In this document: in pieces, positions 15,393 through 23,903 of the stretch
Layout of the letters: every line of letters starts with the position of its first letter
Position numbering within the stretch: the first letter of the stretch is position 1
Origin: 2-01-FULL-33-17 sp964474375
GTDB lineage: Bacteria > Patescibacteriota > Minisyncoccia > Phycocordibacterales > UBA9973
Assembly (NCBI GenBank): GCA_964474375.1
Contig: CAYYSG010000004.1
Location: 1-37,988 of the forward strand
Direction: 5' to 3'
Length of the DNA stretch: 37,988 nucleotides
Notes under the pieces: generated by a model
Told to the model about the DNA's origin: nothing
What the model saw: the letters and a program-made list of their open reading frames with translations, nothing else
Databases searched by the model: none
Translations under genes and position numbers: made by a program

Positions 15393-15510
15393 TGCGTCGG
15401 TGAGAAAGGCGTTTCAGGCTAGAGCCGTTATCCCCTCGGGGTGAGGCCAAACTAGCCGCGCAAGATGAATCCCGAACAACAGCGAGTTGTTCACCCGGAA
15501 GGGATTCATT
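15393..15510 (+). promoter_or_regulatory. Structured leader RNA, copy 2, in front of gp10-like gene
   Basis: This is the second copy of the element at 10,091. GATGAATCCC (15,464-15,473) pairs with GGGATTCATT (15,501-15,510, the last pair G-U), and the inner hairpin GAACAAC/GTTGTTC is at 15,474-15,492. GGCTAG (15,417-15,422) pairs with CTAGCC (15,452-15,457), and CCC/GGG closes a small hairpin near 15,432-15,441. The TTG start of the next gene overlaps the end of the stem and its GGAAGG site is partly paired, so folding should limit initiation. Confidence 0.7.
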
Positions 15511-17626
15511 GGCCTACGTCTCATTCCCCCTGCTGTCTGGCGTCTATAAAGACGAAACGCCGCTGTCCGCGAAAGGCTATTTCACGGACTCGGATAAGTG
15601 CCGTTCCGTGCGCGAAAAGATGCAGGTTATTGGGGGCTGGGAATCGGCCTCCACACAGATGTTTGACGGGATCTGCCGGGGCTTGTTTTCCTGGCGCGAC
15701 GCGGCCTCTCAGTCTTACACGGCCATCGGAACGCACACTCACCTTCAGGTGATGTACGACGGGCTGATTTACGACATTACGCCCATTGTCGAGTTCGGCG
15801 TCGAGACGTTCAACGTTTCCACGACAGACACCGAAACGACGGTTACGGTCACGGGCTGGGCGGGCGATGCTGTCATTGCCGGCCAAAGGTTCACCATTGC
15901 GAACGCCTCTCCCGCATCGGTCGGGGGTGTTGCCCTAGACGGCGATTGGGAGGTGCTGGAAGTCCTTAGCGCGTCCTCCTTCACCTTCACAGCCACGGCT
16001 GCGACTTCGACCGCAGGGCCTACGTCCGTTGACTGCGACATAGACATTCGCCTTGCGCCCGGTTTGGTCGATAACCTCGGCGGCCCTGGATATGGCGTCG
16101 GTGGTTTTGGTCTTGGCGGCTTCGGGGAAGGGGCTGACGAAACCGTATTTTATCCCCGTACATGGTCCCTCGATAACTGGGGCCAGAATCTCATTGCCAA
16201 CCCTCGCGGCGGGGAAATCTTTGAGTGGGCTCCAAACTTCTCAGATCCCGAACTTGTCACGAACGGCGACTTCGCCACGGATTCCGATTGGACCAAGGGA
16301 ACGGGCTGGACGATTGCCGGTGGCGAGGCGATTGCCACGGCTGGGACGGCGTCTCTGCTGTCTCAGGAGCTTGATTTAGAGCCTGGGGCGTATTTCCTCC
16401 TTGAGTGCGACGTGACCGTGAACGCGGGCAGCGTGACGCCTCAGATTGGTTCCACGGCTATCGGCACCGCAATCACAGCGACGGGGCGTTGCCGCCGTCC
16501 GTTCTATTATGGGACGGGTAATTTTGCTTTTGCCAAAGCCGACGACTTCTCGGGCGAGATTGCTAACGTCTCGGTCACTCAGCTTTTAACCGCCCAGATC
16601 ATTCCCAACGCGCCCACGCAGAATACATGCGTGATGGTGACGGCGGAACGCATCCTCATGGCAATGGGGACTGTGGAGGCTTCGACAGGCCTATTCAATC
16701 CCTTGCATGTGCGGTGGTCGGATCAAGAGGACAACCAAGACTGGACGCCCGCGCCTAACAATCAGGCGGGTGATTTCACCATGGCCCGAGGTGGCCGCAT
16801 CGTTGCGGGCCTTGTGGGCCGTGGGGAGTATCTCGTCTGGACCGATAAGGGCCTTTATGTGGGCCGCTACATTCCCGACCCGAATGTGGTCTATCGCTTC
16901 GACTTCACCGGGGCGGGCTGTGGCCCGATGGGCTCACATGCGCCTGTCATGCTTGCCGGCAATGCTTACTGGTTGGCCAATACCGGCGAGTTCTTCCGCT
17001 ACACAGGAACGGCTCCTGAGCCTCTTTTCAGCCCGATCCGCAAATTCATTTTTGACAACATGGCGCTGTCTCAGGGCGAAAAGGTCTACGCCTTCGCCAA
17101 TTCCGCCTTCAAGGAAGTCGGCTGGCTCTACCCCGATAAGCGCGATGGAAACGAGTGCTCCCGCTACGTCCTTTATAGCGTGGCGGACAACGCCTATTCG
17201 CTCGGCACGTTCGACCGCACGGCTTGGATTGATTCGGGTGGGGCGCAGTTTCCCATCGCGGCGGCGACGGACGGGCAACTCTACTACCAAGAAAAAGGGG
17301 CCAGCGATAACGGCAACGCCCTTGTGTGGTCACTGACAACCGGGGCCATCGATATCAGCGACGGCAACGAGTTGATGCGCGTGCTTGGAATGATTCCCGA
17401 CTTCGATGATTTCGAGGGCGGCTGCGACGTGACGATGATGGCGTACCTGTACCCCAACTCGACACCTGTAGAGCAAACCCAGCCTGTTACCAGCACGACC
17501 ACGCGCGCGGATTACAGAATCACGGGCCGACAAATCCAACTGAAGTTTCAAGGCAATTCCGCCCCCGCATTCATGCGCACGGGGCAAATCAAAATCGACG
17601 TTCGTAGAACCGGAATGGTGAGATAA
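15509..17626 (+). CDS. gp10-like DNA stabilisation / tail hub protein
   Basis: The 705-residue, beta-rich product starts with AYVSFPLLSGVYKDETPL and DKCRSVREKMQVIGGWESAS, the pattern of P22 gp10-like packaged-DNA stabilisation proteins. Later blocks (NPLHVRWSDQEDNQDWTP; GEYLVWTDKGLYVGRY; GEKVYAFANSAFKEVGWLYP) look like beta-propeller blades. It should cap the portal channel after packaging and hold the fibres. The start is TTG at 15,509, immediately after the leader stem, with GGAAGG 6 bases upstream; no ATG is nearby. Confidence 0.8.
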   Translation: MAYVSFPLLSGVYKDETPLSAKGYFTDSDKCRSVREKMQVIGGWESASTQMFDGICRGLFSWRDAASQSYTAIGTHTHLQVMYDGLIYDITPIVEFGVETFNVSTTDTETTVTVTGWAGDAVIAGQRFTIANASPASVGGVALDGDWEVLEVLSASSFTFTATAATSTAGPTSVDCDIDIRLAPGLVDNLGGPGYGVGGFGLGGFGEGADETVFYPRTWSLDNWGQNLIANPRGGEIFEWAPNFSDPELVTNGDFATDSDWTKGTGWTIAGGEAIATAGTASLLSQELDLEPGAYFLLECDVTVNAGSVTPQIGSTAIGTAITATGRCRRPFYYGTGNFAFAKADDFSGEIANVSVTQLLTAQIIPNAPTQNTCVMVTAERILMAMGTVEASTGLFNPLHVRWSDQEDNQDWTPAPNNQAGDFTMARGGRIVAGLVGRGEYLVWTDKGLYVGRYIPDPNVVYRFDFTGAGCGPMGSHAPVMLAGNAYWLANTGEFFRYTGTAPEPLFSPIRKFIFDNMALSQGEKVYAFANSAFKEVGWLYPDKRDGNECSRYVLYSVADNAYSLGTFDRTAWIDSGGAQFPIAAATDGQLYYQEKGASDNGNALVWSLTTGAIDISDGNELMRVLGMIPDFDDFEGGCDVTMMAYLYPNSTPVEQTQPVTSTTTRADYRITGRQIQLKFQGNSAPAFMRTGQIKIDVRRTGMVR

Positions 17627-18658
17627 ATGGGCATCCTCAGTTCAATCTTCGGCTCTGGCCCGAAGGCCACGCAGACGCCGTTTAGCCAAACCAGCACCGG
17701 CACGCAGTCCAGCAGTTTCACGCCGGTCGCACCCGAGGGCTACCTTGAAAACCTCTTTGGCTTCAAGCCGGGCACGGGTGGATTCAATCCGGCCCAGCAA
17801 GGCGGGATGGATTGGTACACTAAAATGATGGGCAATCCCGACCCTGCGAACCTGGGAATGACGACGGGGTATTTCCAAGACACCCTTGCGAACCGCGAAG
17901 CCCCGACCTTGCGGAACCTGACACAACTTGACCCCACGGCCTACGCCACGCCCGCAAACGTCAGCGCGGATCAGATTAGCGCACAGCAGGGCGCGAAGTT
18001 CATGGATCAGTATCGCAATCCTTTCGAGGATCAAGTGGTGCAATCTGCTTTGGGCGACCTTGAGCGCCAATTCGGCGCCACGCAAAACGCGTCAAATATG
18101 CAACAGGCGGCGTCGGGTGCTTTCGGTGGCGGGCGTCATGCTTTGCGTGAAGCCGCCGTGGCTGATGATTACCTGCGCACGGTCGGGGCAACGTCGGGTG
18201 GACTTCGCGCGCAAGGCTTCAACACGGCTGCGGGATTGGGGATGCAGGACGCCAACCGCGACATTGGCGCACAGCAGGCCAACCAGTCGGCCAACTTGGC
18301 GGCGTCCACGTTCAATAATCAGCAACAGCAACAGCGCAACATGTTCGATGCGAATATGGGGATGCAGTACAACGACCAGCGCGACGGCGTTGCCAAAACC
18401 CTCGCGGACCTAGGCGTGCTGAATCTCGGCGTCGGCCAGGACCTCGCGGGCGGCATGTTCGGCATGGGCACAACCGGCCAGGGCCAGAACCTCGATTGGC
18501 TGCAACAGTTCGCGCCGCTGTTTGGCGGGACCGAGACGGGCACGCAGAGCGAAAACACAAGCGGTTTCAACACGCAAATTCAACCCGGCAGTGGCGGCCT
18601 ACTCGGCACGCTCGGGCCTCTCATGACGGGCCTGGGCGGCCTGGGGCTGAAGTTCTAA
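17627..18658 (+). CDS. Putative ejection / internal virion protein 1
   Basis: The 343-residue product starts MGILSSIFGSGPKATQTPFS. It has Gly/Gln/Ala-rich segments (QFGATQNASNMQQAASGAFGG; IGAQQANQSANLAASTFNNQ) and a glycine-rich end. It directly follows the gp10-like gene and precedes two more proteins of this kind, the position of P22 gp7/gp20/gp16, which enter the cell with the DNA. Short helical repeats fit such a protein, but no diagnostic motif is visible. It starts right after the upstream TAA. Confidence 0.6.
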   Translation: MGILSSIFGSGPKATQTPFSQTSTGTQSSSFTPVAPEGYLENLFGFKPGTGGFNPAQQGGMDWYTKMMGNPDPANLGMTTGYFQDTLANREAPTLRNLTQLDPTAYATPANVSADQISAQQGAKFMDQYRNPFEDQVVQSALGDLERQFGATQNASNMQQAASGAFGGGRHALREAAVADDYLRTVGATSGGLRAQGFNTAAGLGMQDANRDIGAQQANQSANLAASTFNNQQQQQRNMFDANMGMQYNDQRDGVAKTLADLGVLNLGVGQDLAGGMFGMGTTGQGQNLDWLQQFAPLFGGTETGTQSENTSGFNTQIQPGSGGLLGTLGPLMTGLGGLGLKF

Positions 18659-19851
18659 TGGCAAACACCCTCGAAAAACTCGGCCTCTTGATGAGCGGCG
18701 TTGCTTCTGCACGCAGCCAAGACCCTACGTATCTCCGCTCCACCCTCACCATGCAGGACGCCTTCCAGCAGATGAAGGACCGGGAGCAAGCCGAGCGTCA
18801 GGCCAAGGAGCAAGACGCGCTCCTGATGCGCCTCATGTCCCCACAGATCGGTACGCCCGCGACAAAGGCGTTTCAGGTCAACGGACGCACGGTAGGACAA
18901 AACGCCCCGGCGCAGATGACGAACGTTGCGCCGGATGCGAAGTTGCGGATGCTGTCTCAGATGCCGGGGTTCCGCGATGAGGCGCTAAAGCAGCTTCTGG
19001 CCAAGCAGTTCCCGCAGAAGAATAAACCGATGGTGGTCGGGGCGACAGACCGCGTTGTTGATGGTGATACCTACAAAACGCTGGTGGAAGCAGCCCCGAC
19101 AGAGCCCAAGCAAATTGACGTTGAGCGCCGCGCGGTTTTGGCGGGCTACCAGCCGGGCACGCCTCAATTCATGGAATTTATCCGCCAGGCCACGCTACGC
19201 CCCAACAGCGTCACCAACGTCAACATGCCCGATGCAAAGGGCGATGTGAAATACATGGAAGAAATTGGCAAGTTGGTTGCGGAGGATTTTTCGAATCTTC
19301 AGCGGGCAGGAACGGCGGCCCAGACTTCGCTGGGCAAATTCGACCGGCTCGGTGGGCTTCTCGAAACCCTGGATACCGGCGCGTTCAAAGGCACCACAAC
19401 GCAGCTTAAGTCGGCCGCCAAGAGTGCGGGCATGGACCTTGAATCCATGGGAATCACCGACGACGTTGCCCCGGCCCAGGCGGCGGCGGCTATTACGAAT
19501 GAAATCGCCCTTCAACTTCGCAACCCCGCTGGCGGTGCTGGTATGCCCGGCGCAATGTCGGACAAAGACCGTGAGTTCCTTGTGCAGATGGTTCCGGGCC
19601 TCGAAACTACGCCGGGCGGCAATAAGCTTTTGGTCGACTATTGGAAGCGCCTGAACAAGCGCAACATCGAAGTCGCCAAGATGGCGCGCGACTACATGAA
19701 GAAAAACAACGGACGGTTTGACTACGGGTTCTATGACGAACTTGCAGACTATTCGGAGAAGAATAGCCTTTTTCCGGAAGCCGAAACTACAGCCCCGACC
19801 GCGCCTCCCGCTGTTCCATCAGGATGGTCAATTAAAAGGGTTGGCCCGTAA
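18658..19851 (+). CDS. Putative ejection / internal virion protein 2
   Basis: This 397-residue, mainly helical protein contains MANTLEKLGLLMSGVASARS, a Glu/Gln-rich coiled segment (MKDREQAERQAKEQDALLMR) and a C-terminal helical domain (RDYMKKNNGRFDYGFYDELA). ATG overlaps the upstream TAA, and the stop overlaps the next ATG. It is called as a DNA-ejection protein on position between gp10-like and the large 652-residue protein; the family is not recognised with certainty. Confidence 0.6.
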   Translation: MANTLEKLGLLMSGVASARSQDPTYLRSTLTMQDAFQQMKDREQAERQAKEQDALLMRLMSPQIGTPATKAFQVNGRTVGQNAPAQMTNVAPDAKLRMLSQMPGFRDEALKQLLAKQFPQKNKPMVVGATDRVVDGDTYKTLVEAAPTEPKQIDVERRAVLAGYQPGTPQFMEFIRQATLRPNSVTNVNMPDAKGDVKYMEEIGKLVAEDFSNLQRAGTAAQTSLGKFDRLGGLLETLDTGAFKGTTTQLKSAAKSAGMDLESMGITDDVAPAQAAAAITNEIALQLRNPAGGAGMPGAMSDKDREFLVQMVPGLETTPGGNKLLVDYWKRLNKRNIEVAKMARDYMKKNNGRFDYGFYDELADYSEKNSLFPEAETTAPTAPPAVPSGWSIKRVGP

Positions 19852-21809
19852 TGGCGAAATATATCGTCACCGGCCCTGATGGCGTCGAATATGAAGTCAA
19901 CGCGCCCGAAGGCGCGACCGAACAGGACGTGATGGCGTATGTTCAAAGCAACGCCAGCGCGCCAAAAACATCGGAACCCTCCGCAATGGACCGGGTGAAA
20001 TCTGCCGGGCGCGCGGTTGGTGGTGTCTTAGAAAAGGGCCTAACAGGCGTTGCGCGCGGCGTCTCAGGTGCCATTGGCCTTCCTGGCGACGTGCGCAGCA
20101 TGGTTGCTGGCGCTTTACCGGAGGGGGTTATTAAAGATGCCTATCAGGCGCTAAATTTGACCCCCACCTCGGCGGATGCGCGGAAGTTTATATTTCAAGA
20201 CGTTGGGCTTCCCGAAAGGCAGGCCGAAAGCACGCTTGGCAAAATTGCCCAAACTGGCGTCGAGGGTTTGACGGCTGGGGTCATGTCTGGTGGTCTACGT
20301 CCGCTGTCCTTGGCGATGGGGTTTGGCGCTGGCGCTGGATCTGAAGCGGGATCGCAAGCTTTCCCCGAATCAAAGGTCGCCCCTGCCATCGGGGCTATCG
20401 CTGGCGGCGGCATTCCTTATGCGCTTTCCCGATTCACGCCGGGCGTTGATTCTCTGGTGCGGAATGCCATGCGCGACACGGCCCCGCGACAGGTCGATGA
20501 GGCGTTGCGAGTACAGCAGACGGGCCGCGCCATTGGTTCGCCTGTCACTGGCCCCGAGGCTTTGAACTCGCCAGAACTGTTGCGCCTTCAGCGCACGGTA
20601 GAGCGTTCGCGGGCAGGCGGCCCTTTGAATGAAATGGTGCAGACTCGCCCGGCTGGGCAGTATGCAGCCGTGCGGAATGTGTCGCGGGAAATCGCGCCTT
20701 CCGTCGCCCCGAGAGAGGCGAAGCAGGGGATTGCGTCCGCTGCGAAGGCAGCGACGGGCCGCGTTGAAAGGGCACGCACAGACGCTGCAAGCCCCTTCTA
20801 TAGGGAAGCCGCAACAGAGGCCGTCCCGGCGACGATTCTCGATGACGTGATTGCCACCATTGATGACCAACTCACAAAGGTCGGAACAGAGAGCGGCATC
20901 GGCAAGCAACTGATTGCGTACAAAGACAAGGTGACAAGTGCCATCGCCCAAGGCGAAGCGCGCGTCGGCCCGTTAGACGCGATCTACAAGGAAACCCGAG
21001 ACGCCATCGGCAAGACAAAACTAGAGCCGGGCGCTTTGGACAAAGAAGTTAAAGGCATCCTTAGGCCCATCAATTCCCAGCTTGGAAACGCGCTTTCGAG
21101 AGGAAGCCAAAACATCGCCATGGGCCGCGCGGTTTATCAGCAGGAGACACCCGCCGTCAAAGCTGTGGCGGAATCTGTTGGGGACCTAATCCCGAGAGGT
21201 GGCGCAAAACCCACGATCAAAGGGCAGGCGACGGCGCTACTCAGCCCCGAAAACGCACGCCCCGACACCGTATCGAAAGCCATGCGCACACTCTCGCGGG
21301 AGAATCCAGAGGCGGTGTCTAAGTGGATTGGGGCTTACGTCGATACGACGATGGATACAGCTATGAAGCGTCTTGCCTCTGGCAACATCGAAAACGCAGG
21401 CGGAAAGTTCTACACCGCAATTGCCGGAACGCCGATGGCGAAGGCCAACCTTCGCGCTGCCTTCAATGCGTTGCCGAGTGGGTCAAAGCGGTGGAATGCC
21501 CTTGAGAACACCTTGAAGGTTTTCGAGGCTCAAAGCCGTCGCCTTCCGGTTGGATCGGCCACAAGCGAGAACATCGCCACGGCTGCGCGCCTGAGCGGTG
21601 GGGCAGGACCGCGCGTGATCAACTGGATTGATGAGGCTTTGCGCGATTTGCGGTTTGGCCGCAACACCGGAAAACTAGCGGAGATTTTTGCGCGAACCGA
21701 CAGTGTCGATGAGCTTGTCAGGATTTCGCGGCTTAAGCCAGGAACCAAGGAGGCCGCCGACGCTGTTGGCCGGTTTGTCGCGCTTGAAACGCAGGCGTTC
21801 AGAGAATGA
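19851..21809 (+). CDS. Putative large ejection / internal virion protein 3
   Basis: The 652-residue protein starts with a small beta domain (MAKYIVTGPDGVEYEVNAPE, then GATEQDVMAYVQSN) common at the N-terminus of phage internal and tail proteins. Gly/Ala hydrophobic stretches follow at about residues 140-190 (GGLRPLSLAMGFGAGAGSEA; PAIGAIAGGGIPYAL) that could enter a membrane. The remainder is helical and charged. Its size, hydrophobic patch and last place in the structural block match gp16-like or gp20-like ejection proteins. Its last 135 bases overlap an opposite-strand gene. Confidence 0.65.
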   Translation: MAKYIVTGPDGVEYEVNAPEGATEQDVMAYVQSNASAPKTSEPSAMDRVKSAGRAVGGVLEKGLTGVARGVSGAIGLPGDVRSMVAGALPEGVIKDAYQALNLTPTSADARKFIFQDVGLPERQAESTLGKIAQTGVEGLTAGVMSGGLRPLSLAMGFGAGAGSEAGSQAFPESKVAPAIGAIAGGGIPYALSRFTPGVDSLVRNAMRDTAPRQVDEALRVQQTGRAIGSPVTGPEALNSPELLRLQRTVERSRAGGPLNEMVQTRPAGQYAAVRNVSREIAPSVAPREAKQGIASAAKAATGRVERARTDAASPFYREAATEAVPATILDDVIATIDDQLTKVGTESGIGKQLIAYKDKVTSAIAQGEARVGPLDAIYKETRDAIGKTKLEPGALDKEVKGILRPINSQLGNALSRGSQNIAMGRAVYQQETPAVKAVAESVGDLIPRGGAKPTIKGQATALLSPENARPDTVSKAMRTLSRENPEAVSKWIGAYVDTTMDTAMKRLASGNIENAGGKFYTAIAGTPMAKANLRAAFNALPSGSKRWNALENTLKVFEAQSRRLPVGSATSENIATAARLSGGAGPRVINWIDEALRDLRFGRNTGKLAEIFARTDSVDELVRISRLKPGTKEAADAVGRFVALETQAFRE

Positions 21810-21971
21810 TTTTGCTTTGTCGATCAGAAAACCGAGGAACACCGTGGCGACCAATGCCGCACCGACAGACATGGCACCCGGCGCATAACCGTAATCCTGC
21901 GTGGGGTCTAGATTGGTCTGAAGAAACCAATACGTCCCGAGGGTGACGGCGATTTGAAAGACGAACCACAT
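21675..21971 (-). CDS. Small membrane protein, opposite strand
   Basis: The 98-residue product has two hydrophobic helices (MWFVFQIAVTLGTYWFL and AMSVGAALVATVFLGFLI) separated by a short loop, and a basic tail. The membrane half uses sequence not coded on the other strand. The tail half is antisense to the end of the ejection-protein gene and could be chance. There is only a poor ribosome site (TTGGGC). Its place before the lysis cassette would fit a holin or antiholin, but that is a guess. Confidence 0.45.
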   Translation of the reverse strand: MWFVFQIAVTLGTYWFLQTNLDPTQDYGYAPGAMSVGAALVATVFLGFLIDKAKSFSERLRFKRDKPANSVGGLLGSWLKPRNPDKLIDTVGSRKNLR

Positions 21972-22090
21972 TGCCCAAGGCTAACACCGAAGGGCCGAAA
22001 GACGAACGAAAATTAGAGCGCGCCACCGGGCCTGGTTGGACAGATCCCGGTGACGACTTCCCCCACAGGCAAATAGGAGTTTGCCGATGA
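21971..22090 (+). CDS. Short charged ORF before lysis genes (39 aa)
   Basis: A TTG-started frame reads PKANTEGPKDERKLERATGP and onward to a TGA that overlaps the ATG at 22,087 (ATGA). The hairpin CACCGGG/CCCGGTG (22,024-22,030 with 22,046-22,052) lies inside it. No clear ribosome site is present. The coupling and hydrophilic composition favour a real peptide, but the stretch could instead be a leader RNA. Confidence 0.35.
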   Translation: MPKANTEGPKDERKLERATGPGWTDPGDDFPHRQIGVCR

Positions 22091-22152
22091 GAGCGCGAGA
22101 AAAATGGGCAGGTATGGCCTCCGGTGGCAAGCGTGACGTTCGCCATGGATAA
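22087..22152 (+). CDS. Leader-type peptide (21 aa)
   Basis: ATG 22,087 has an excellent site (GGAG, 7 bases upstream) and codes MRAREKWAGMASGGKRDVRHG. Its TAA lies just after the ATG at 22,145 of the next gene, which lacks a site of its own. The peptide probably delivers ribosomes to the downstream gene by termination-reinitiation. Confidence 0.4.
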   Translation: MRAREKWAGMASGGKRDVRHG

Positions 22153-22450
22153 GGAGCAACTGGAAGAAATCACGACCCGCGCAGCCGTTAAGGCGTTGGA
22201 AATGCGTGGGGAAAGTGACGTTGAGCGCATCTTTGAAATTCTCGGTGCCGACATATCCACACCCGATGGCCGGAAGGCGATCAAGGATAACTGGTCTTGG
22301 CTGACGGATACCCGACTCGGGACACAGTTTGTCCGCAAGACGACTTGGGGCGCTGTGATTGCGGCCTTTGTGGCGGGGCTGGCGTGGCTGATTACGAAGG
22401 GCATCGCTGTGGCCTCGAACTTAGCGGCCAAGATGGTGAGCACGCCATGA
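22145..22450 (+). CDS. Lysis-cassette membrane protein (DUF6127-like)
   Basis: The 101-residue product has a charged helical N-terminal part (MDKEQLEEITTRAAVKALEM; GDVERIFEILG-type segment) and one C-terminal membrane helix (WGAVIAAFVAGLAWLITKGI). Proteins of this build precede holin genes in alphaproteobacterial phages and prophages. It overlaps the holin gene by ATGA. GTG 22,124 is an alternative start. It may regulate or assist the holin. Confidence 0.6.
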   Translation: MDKEQLEEITTRAAVKALEMRGESDVERIFEILGADISTPDGRKAIKDNWSWLTDTRLGTQFVRKTTWGAVIAAFVAGLAWLITKGIAVASNLAAKMVSTP

Positions 22451-22659
22451 ACCTCCTGCCCGACTGGAAGCGCGTGATCCGCAGGGCGTGGTCGATCCGG
22501 TTCATCATCCTTGCCGGGGCTCTGACGGGCCTTGAGGTGGCTCTACCGCTGTTCGGGGATGCGATGCCGCGTGGTGTGTTTGCTGGCCTATCCGTAATCG
22601 CTTCCATCGCAGCCCTAGGTGCGCGCGTGACAGCGCAGAAGGATGCGAATGACGCGTAG
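22447..22659 (+). CDS. Putative holin
   Basis: The 70-residue product (MNLLPDWKRVIRRAWSIRFI, then ILAGALTGLEVALPLFGDAM and GVFAGLSVIASIAALGARVT) has a basic amphipathic start and two membrane helices. It matches small phage holin-like proteins coded directly before endolysins. It should form the membrane lesion that times lysis. It overlaps both neighbours. Confidence 0.75.
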   Translation: MNLLPDWKRVIRRAWSIRFIILAGALTGLEVALPLFGDAMPRGVFAGLSVIASIAALGARVTAQKDANDA

Positions 22660-23140
22660 CCTCCCGAGGGTCAAACGGTCGCACAAGGTAGCCGCTGCCG
22701 TGGTTGCGTGCGTCGCGGGCTTTGAAGGGTTACGGACGGTGGCTTATCTCGACTACGGGCCTCAAGTGCCAACGATCTGCTACGGCGAAACGCGAGGGGT
22801 AAAACTTGGCGACACGGCCACGGTTGAACAATGCGACGCGATGCTGATTGCCACGCTCACGGAGTTTTCGCGCGCCATAGACAAGTGCCTGCCGGCAGAC
22901 GTGCCCGATGAGTCTTACGTTGCATTTTTAAGCGCGGCCTACAACGTGGGCACGACCGCCTTCTGTGGCTCCAGCATGAGCCGTAGGGCTTTGCAGGGCG
23001 ACCTTGTCGGGGCGTGCCATGCGTTGCCGCTGTGGAACAAGGTCCGCATGGCTGGTGTGCTTGTGCCTTTGCCGGGGCTGACGAGACGGCGGGAGGCGGA
23101 GAGGGATTTGTGCTTATCAGGAATAGAGGAGGCGGCCTAA
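22643..23140 (+). CDS. Endolysin, GH24 lysozyme family
   Basis: The 165-residue product has the T4-lysozyme/RrrD-type active site: Glu28 (AGFEGLRTVAYLD), Asp37 and Thr44 (VPTICYGET), with AYNVGTTAFCGSSMSRR downstream. It cleaves the glycan strand of peptidoglycan. The hydrophobic run HKVAAAVVACVAGF just before the catalytic Glu could act as a signal-anchor-release segment, which would lessen dependence on the holin pore. ATG 22,643 or 22,649 are both possible. Confidence 0.9.
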   Translation: MRMTRSLPRVKRSHKVAAAVVACVAGFEGLRTVAYLDYGPQVPTICYGETRGVKLGDTATVEQCDAMLIATLTEFSRAIDKCLPADVPDESYVAFLSAAYNVGTTAFCGSSMSRRALQGDLVGACHALPLWNKVRMAGVLVPLPGLTRRREAERDLCLSGIEEAA

Positions 23141-23403
23141 TGGGTGAAGTTGTCAGGGGCCAATTTATTACCACGCGCGACACAAGCCCTGATCGCGCAT
23201 TAGAGGGTGCGGCAGAGTATGGCCTAGAGCGCGTTGTCATCGTAGGATTCGACAGCGACGGCGAGTTTTACTTTGCATCGAGCCAAGCCGACAGCGGAGA
23301 GGTTCTGTATTTCCTTGAGCGTGCGAAATGGGAACTGATGAAAATGGAGGATCATATCCGCGAAAACGGCGACCCTCGCGGTAGGCCTGGGCGCGGCGCG
23401 TGA
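23140..23403 (+). CDS. Hypothetical protein within lysis cassette
   Basis: ATG overlaps the endolysin stop (TAATG). The 87-residue product (MGEVVRGQFITTRDTSPDRA; LERVVIVGFDSDGEFYFASS) is an alpha/beta protein found between endolysin and spanin genes. I recognise the general family of short phage proteins with VVIVGxDxDGEFYFASS but know no function for it. Confidence 0.65.
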   Translation: MGEVVRGQFITTRDTSPDRALEGAAEYGLERVVIVGFDSDGEFYFASSQADSGEVLYFLERAKWELMKMEDHIRENGDPRGRPGRGA

Positions 23404-23903
23404 CCCTCCCCCGCATTCCAAGCCCCTGGATACTCCTTGGAGGCTTAATCGCCGCCCTTATCTACGGTGAGATTCGCGCCTATCAATCTGCGGCAAACGT
23501 GCATGTACGGTGGAATGCGGAGAAATCCGAAGCCAACGCCACCGCCGCCCGCGAGAAGGCCCGCATAGACGCTGAGAACGCAGCCAAGGCCCAGGCCGCC
23601 GCCATTGCTACAAGGAATAGGGATGCAGAACATGCGAAAGAAGTCGCCGCTATTGAAAGCAGCCGCAACGCTGCTGTGCGTGAGTTTGACCGCAGGCTGC
23701 GCCTCGCCCAAGCGCGATATTCTCATTGCCAGTTGCCAGGAACCGCCCCTCATTCCAGCGTTCCTGAAGGAAGTGCCCCCGGAAGCGAAACAGGACTACC
23801 TCCAACGGCTGCTGGCGATCTGGCCGCAATAGGGGCTGACGCTAATAAGCTGGCGGCTATCGTGAGGCAGTGCGTGGACTGGGCGGGGCAGGTGGGGCGG
23901 TGA
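23400..23903 (+). CDS. Rz-like inner-membrane spanin
   Basis: The 167-residue product has one N-terminal membrane helix (PWILLGGLIAALIYGEI) and a long periplasmic Ala/Glu/Lys/Arg coiled coil at about residues 35-105. It fits an i-spanin, which joins the outer-membrane partner to fuse the membranes at the end of lysis. The Rz1-like gene lies wholly inside it in the +1 frame, the classic Rz/Rz1 arrangement. The end is more divergent because it is constrained by that overlap. Confidence 0.8.
   Translation: MTLPRIPSPWILLGGLIAALIYGEIRAYQSAANVHVRWNAEKSEANATAAREKARIDAENAAKAQAAAIATRNRDAEHAKEVAAIESSRNAAVREFDRRLRLAQARYSHCQLPGTAPHSSVPEGSAPGSETGLPPTAAGDLAAIGADANKLAAIVRQCVDWAGQVGR
23623..23832 (+). CDS. 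Rz1-like outer-membrane lipoprotein spanin, nested in Rz
   Basis: The frame codes MQNMRKKSPLLKAAATLLCV then SLTAGCASPK. This is a basic n-region, hydrophobic core and lipobox L-T-A-G-C, so the mature 45-residue lipoprotein begins at Cys. Pro-containing segments follow (EPPLIPAFLKEVPPEAKQ), as in Rz1 proteins. ATG 23,623 has AAGGA upstream; ATG 23,632 is an alternative. It is nested entirely within the Rz-like gene. Confidence 0.8.
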   Translation: MQNMRKKSPLLKAAATLLCVSLTAGCASPKRDILIASCQEPPLIPAFLKEVPPEAKQDYLQRLLAIWPQ

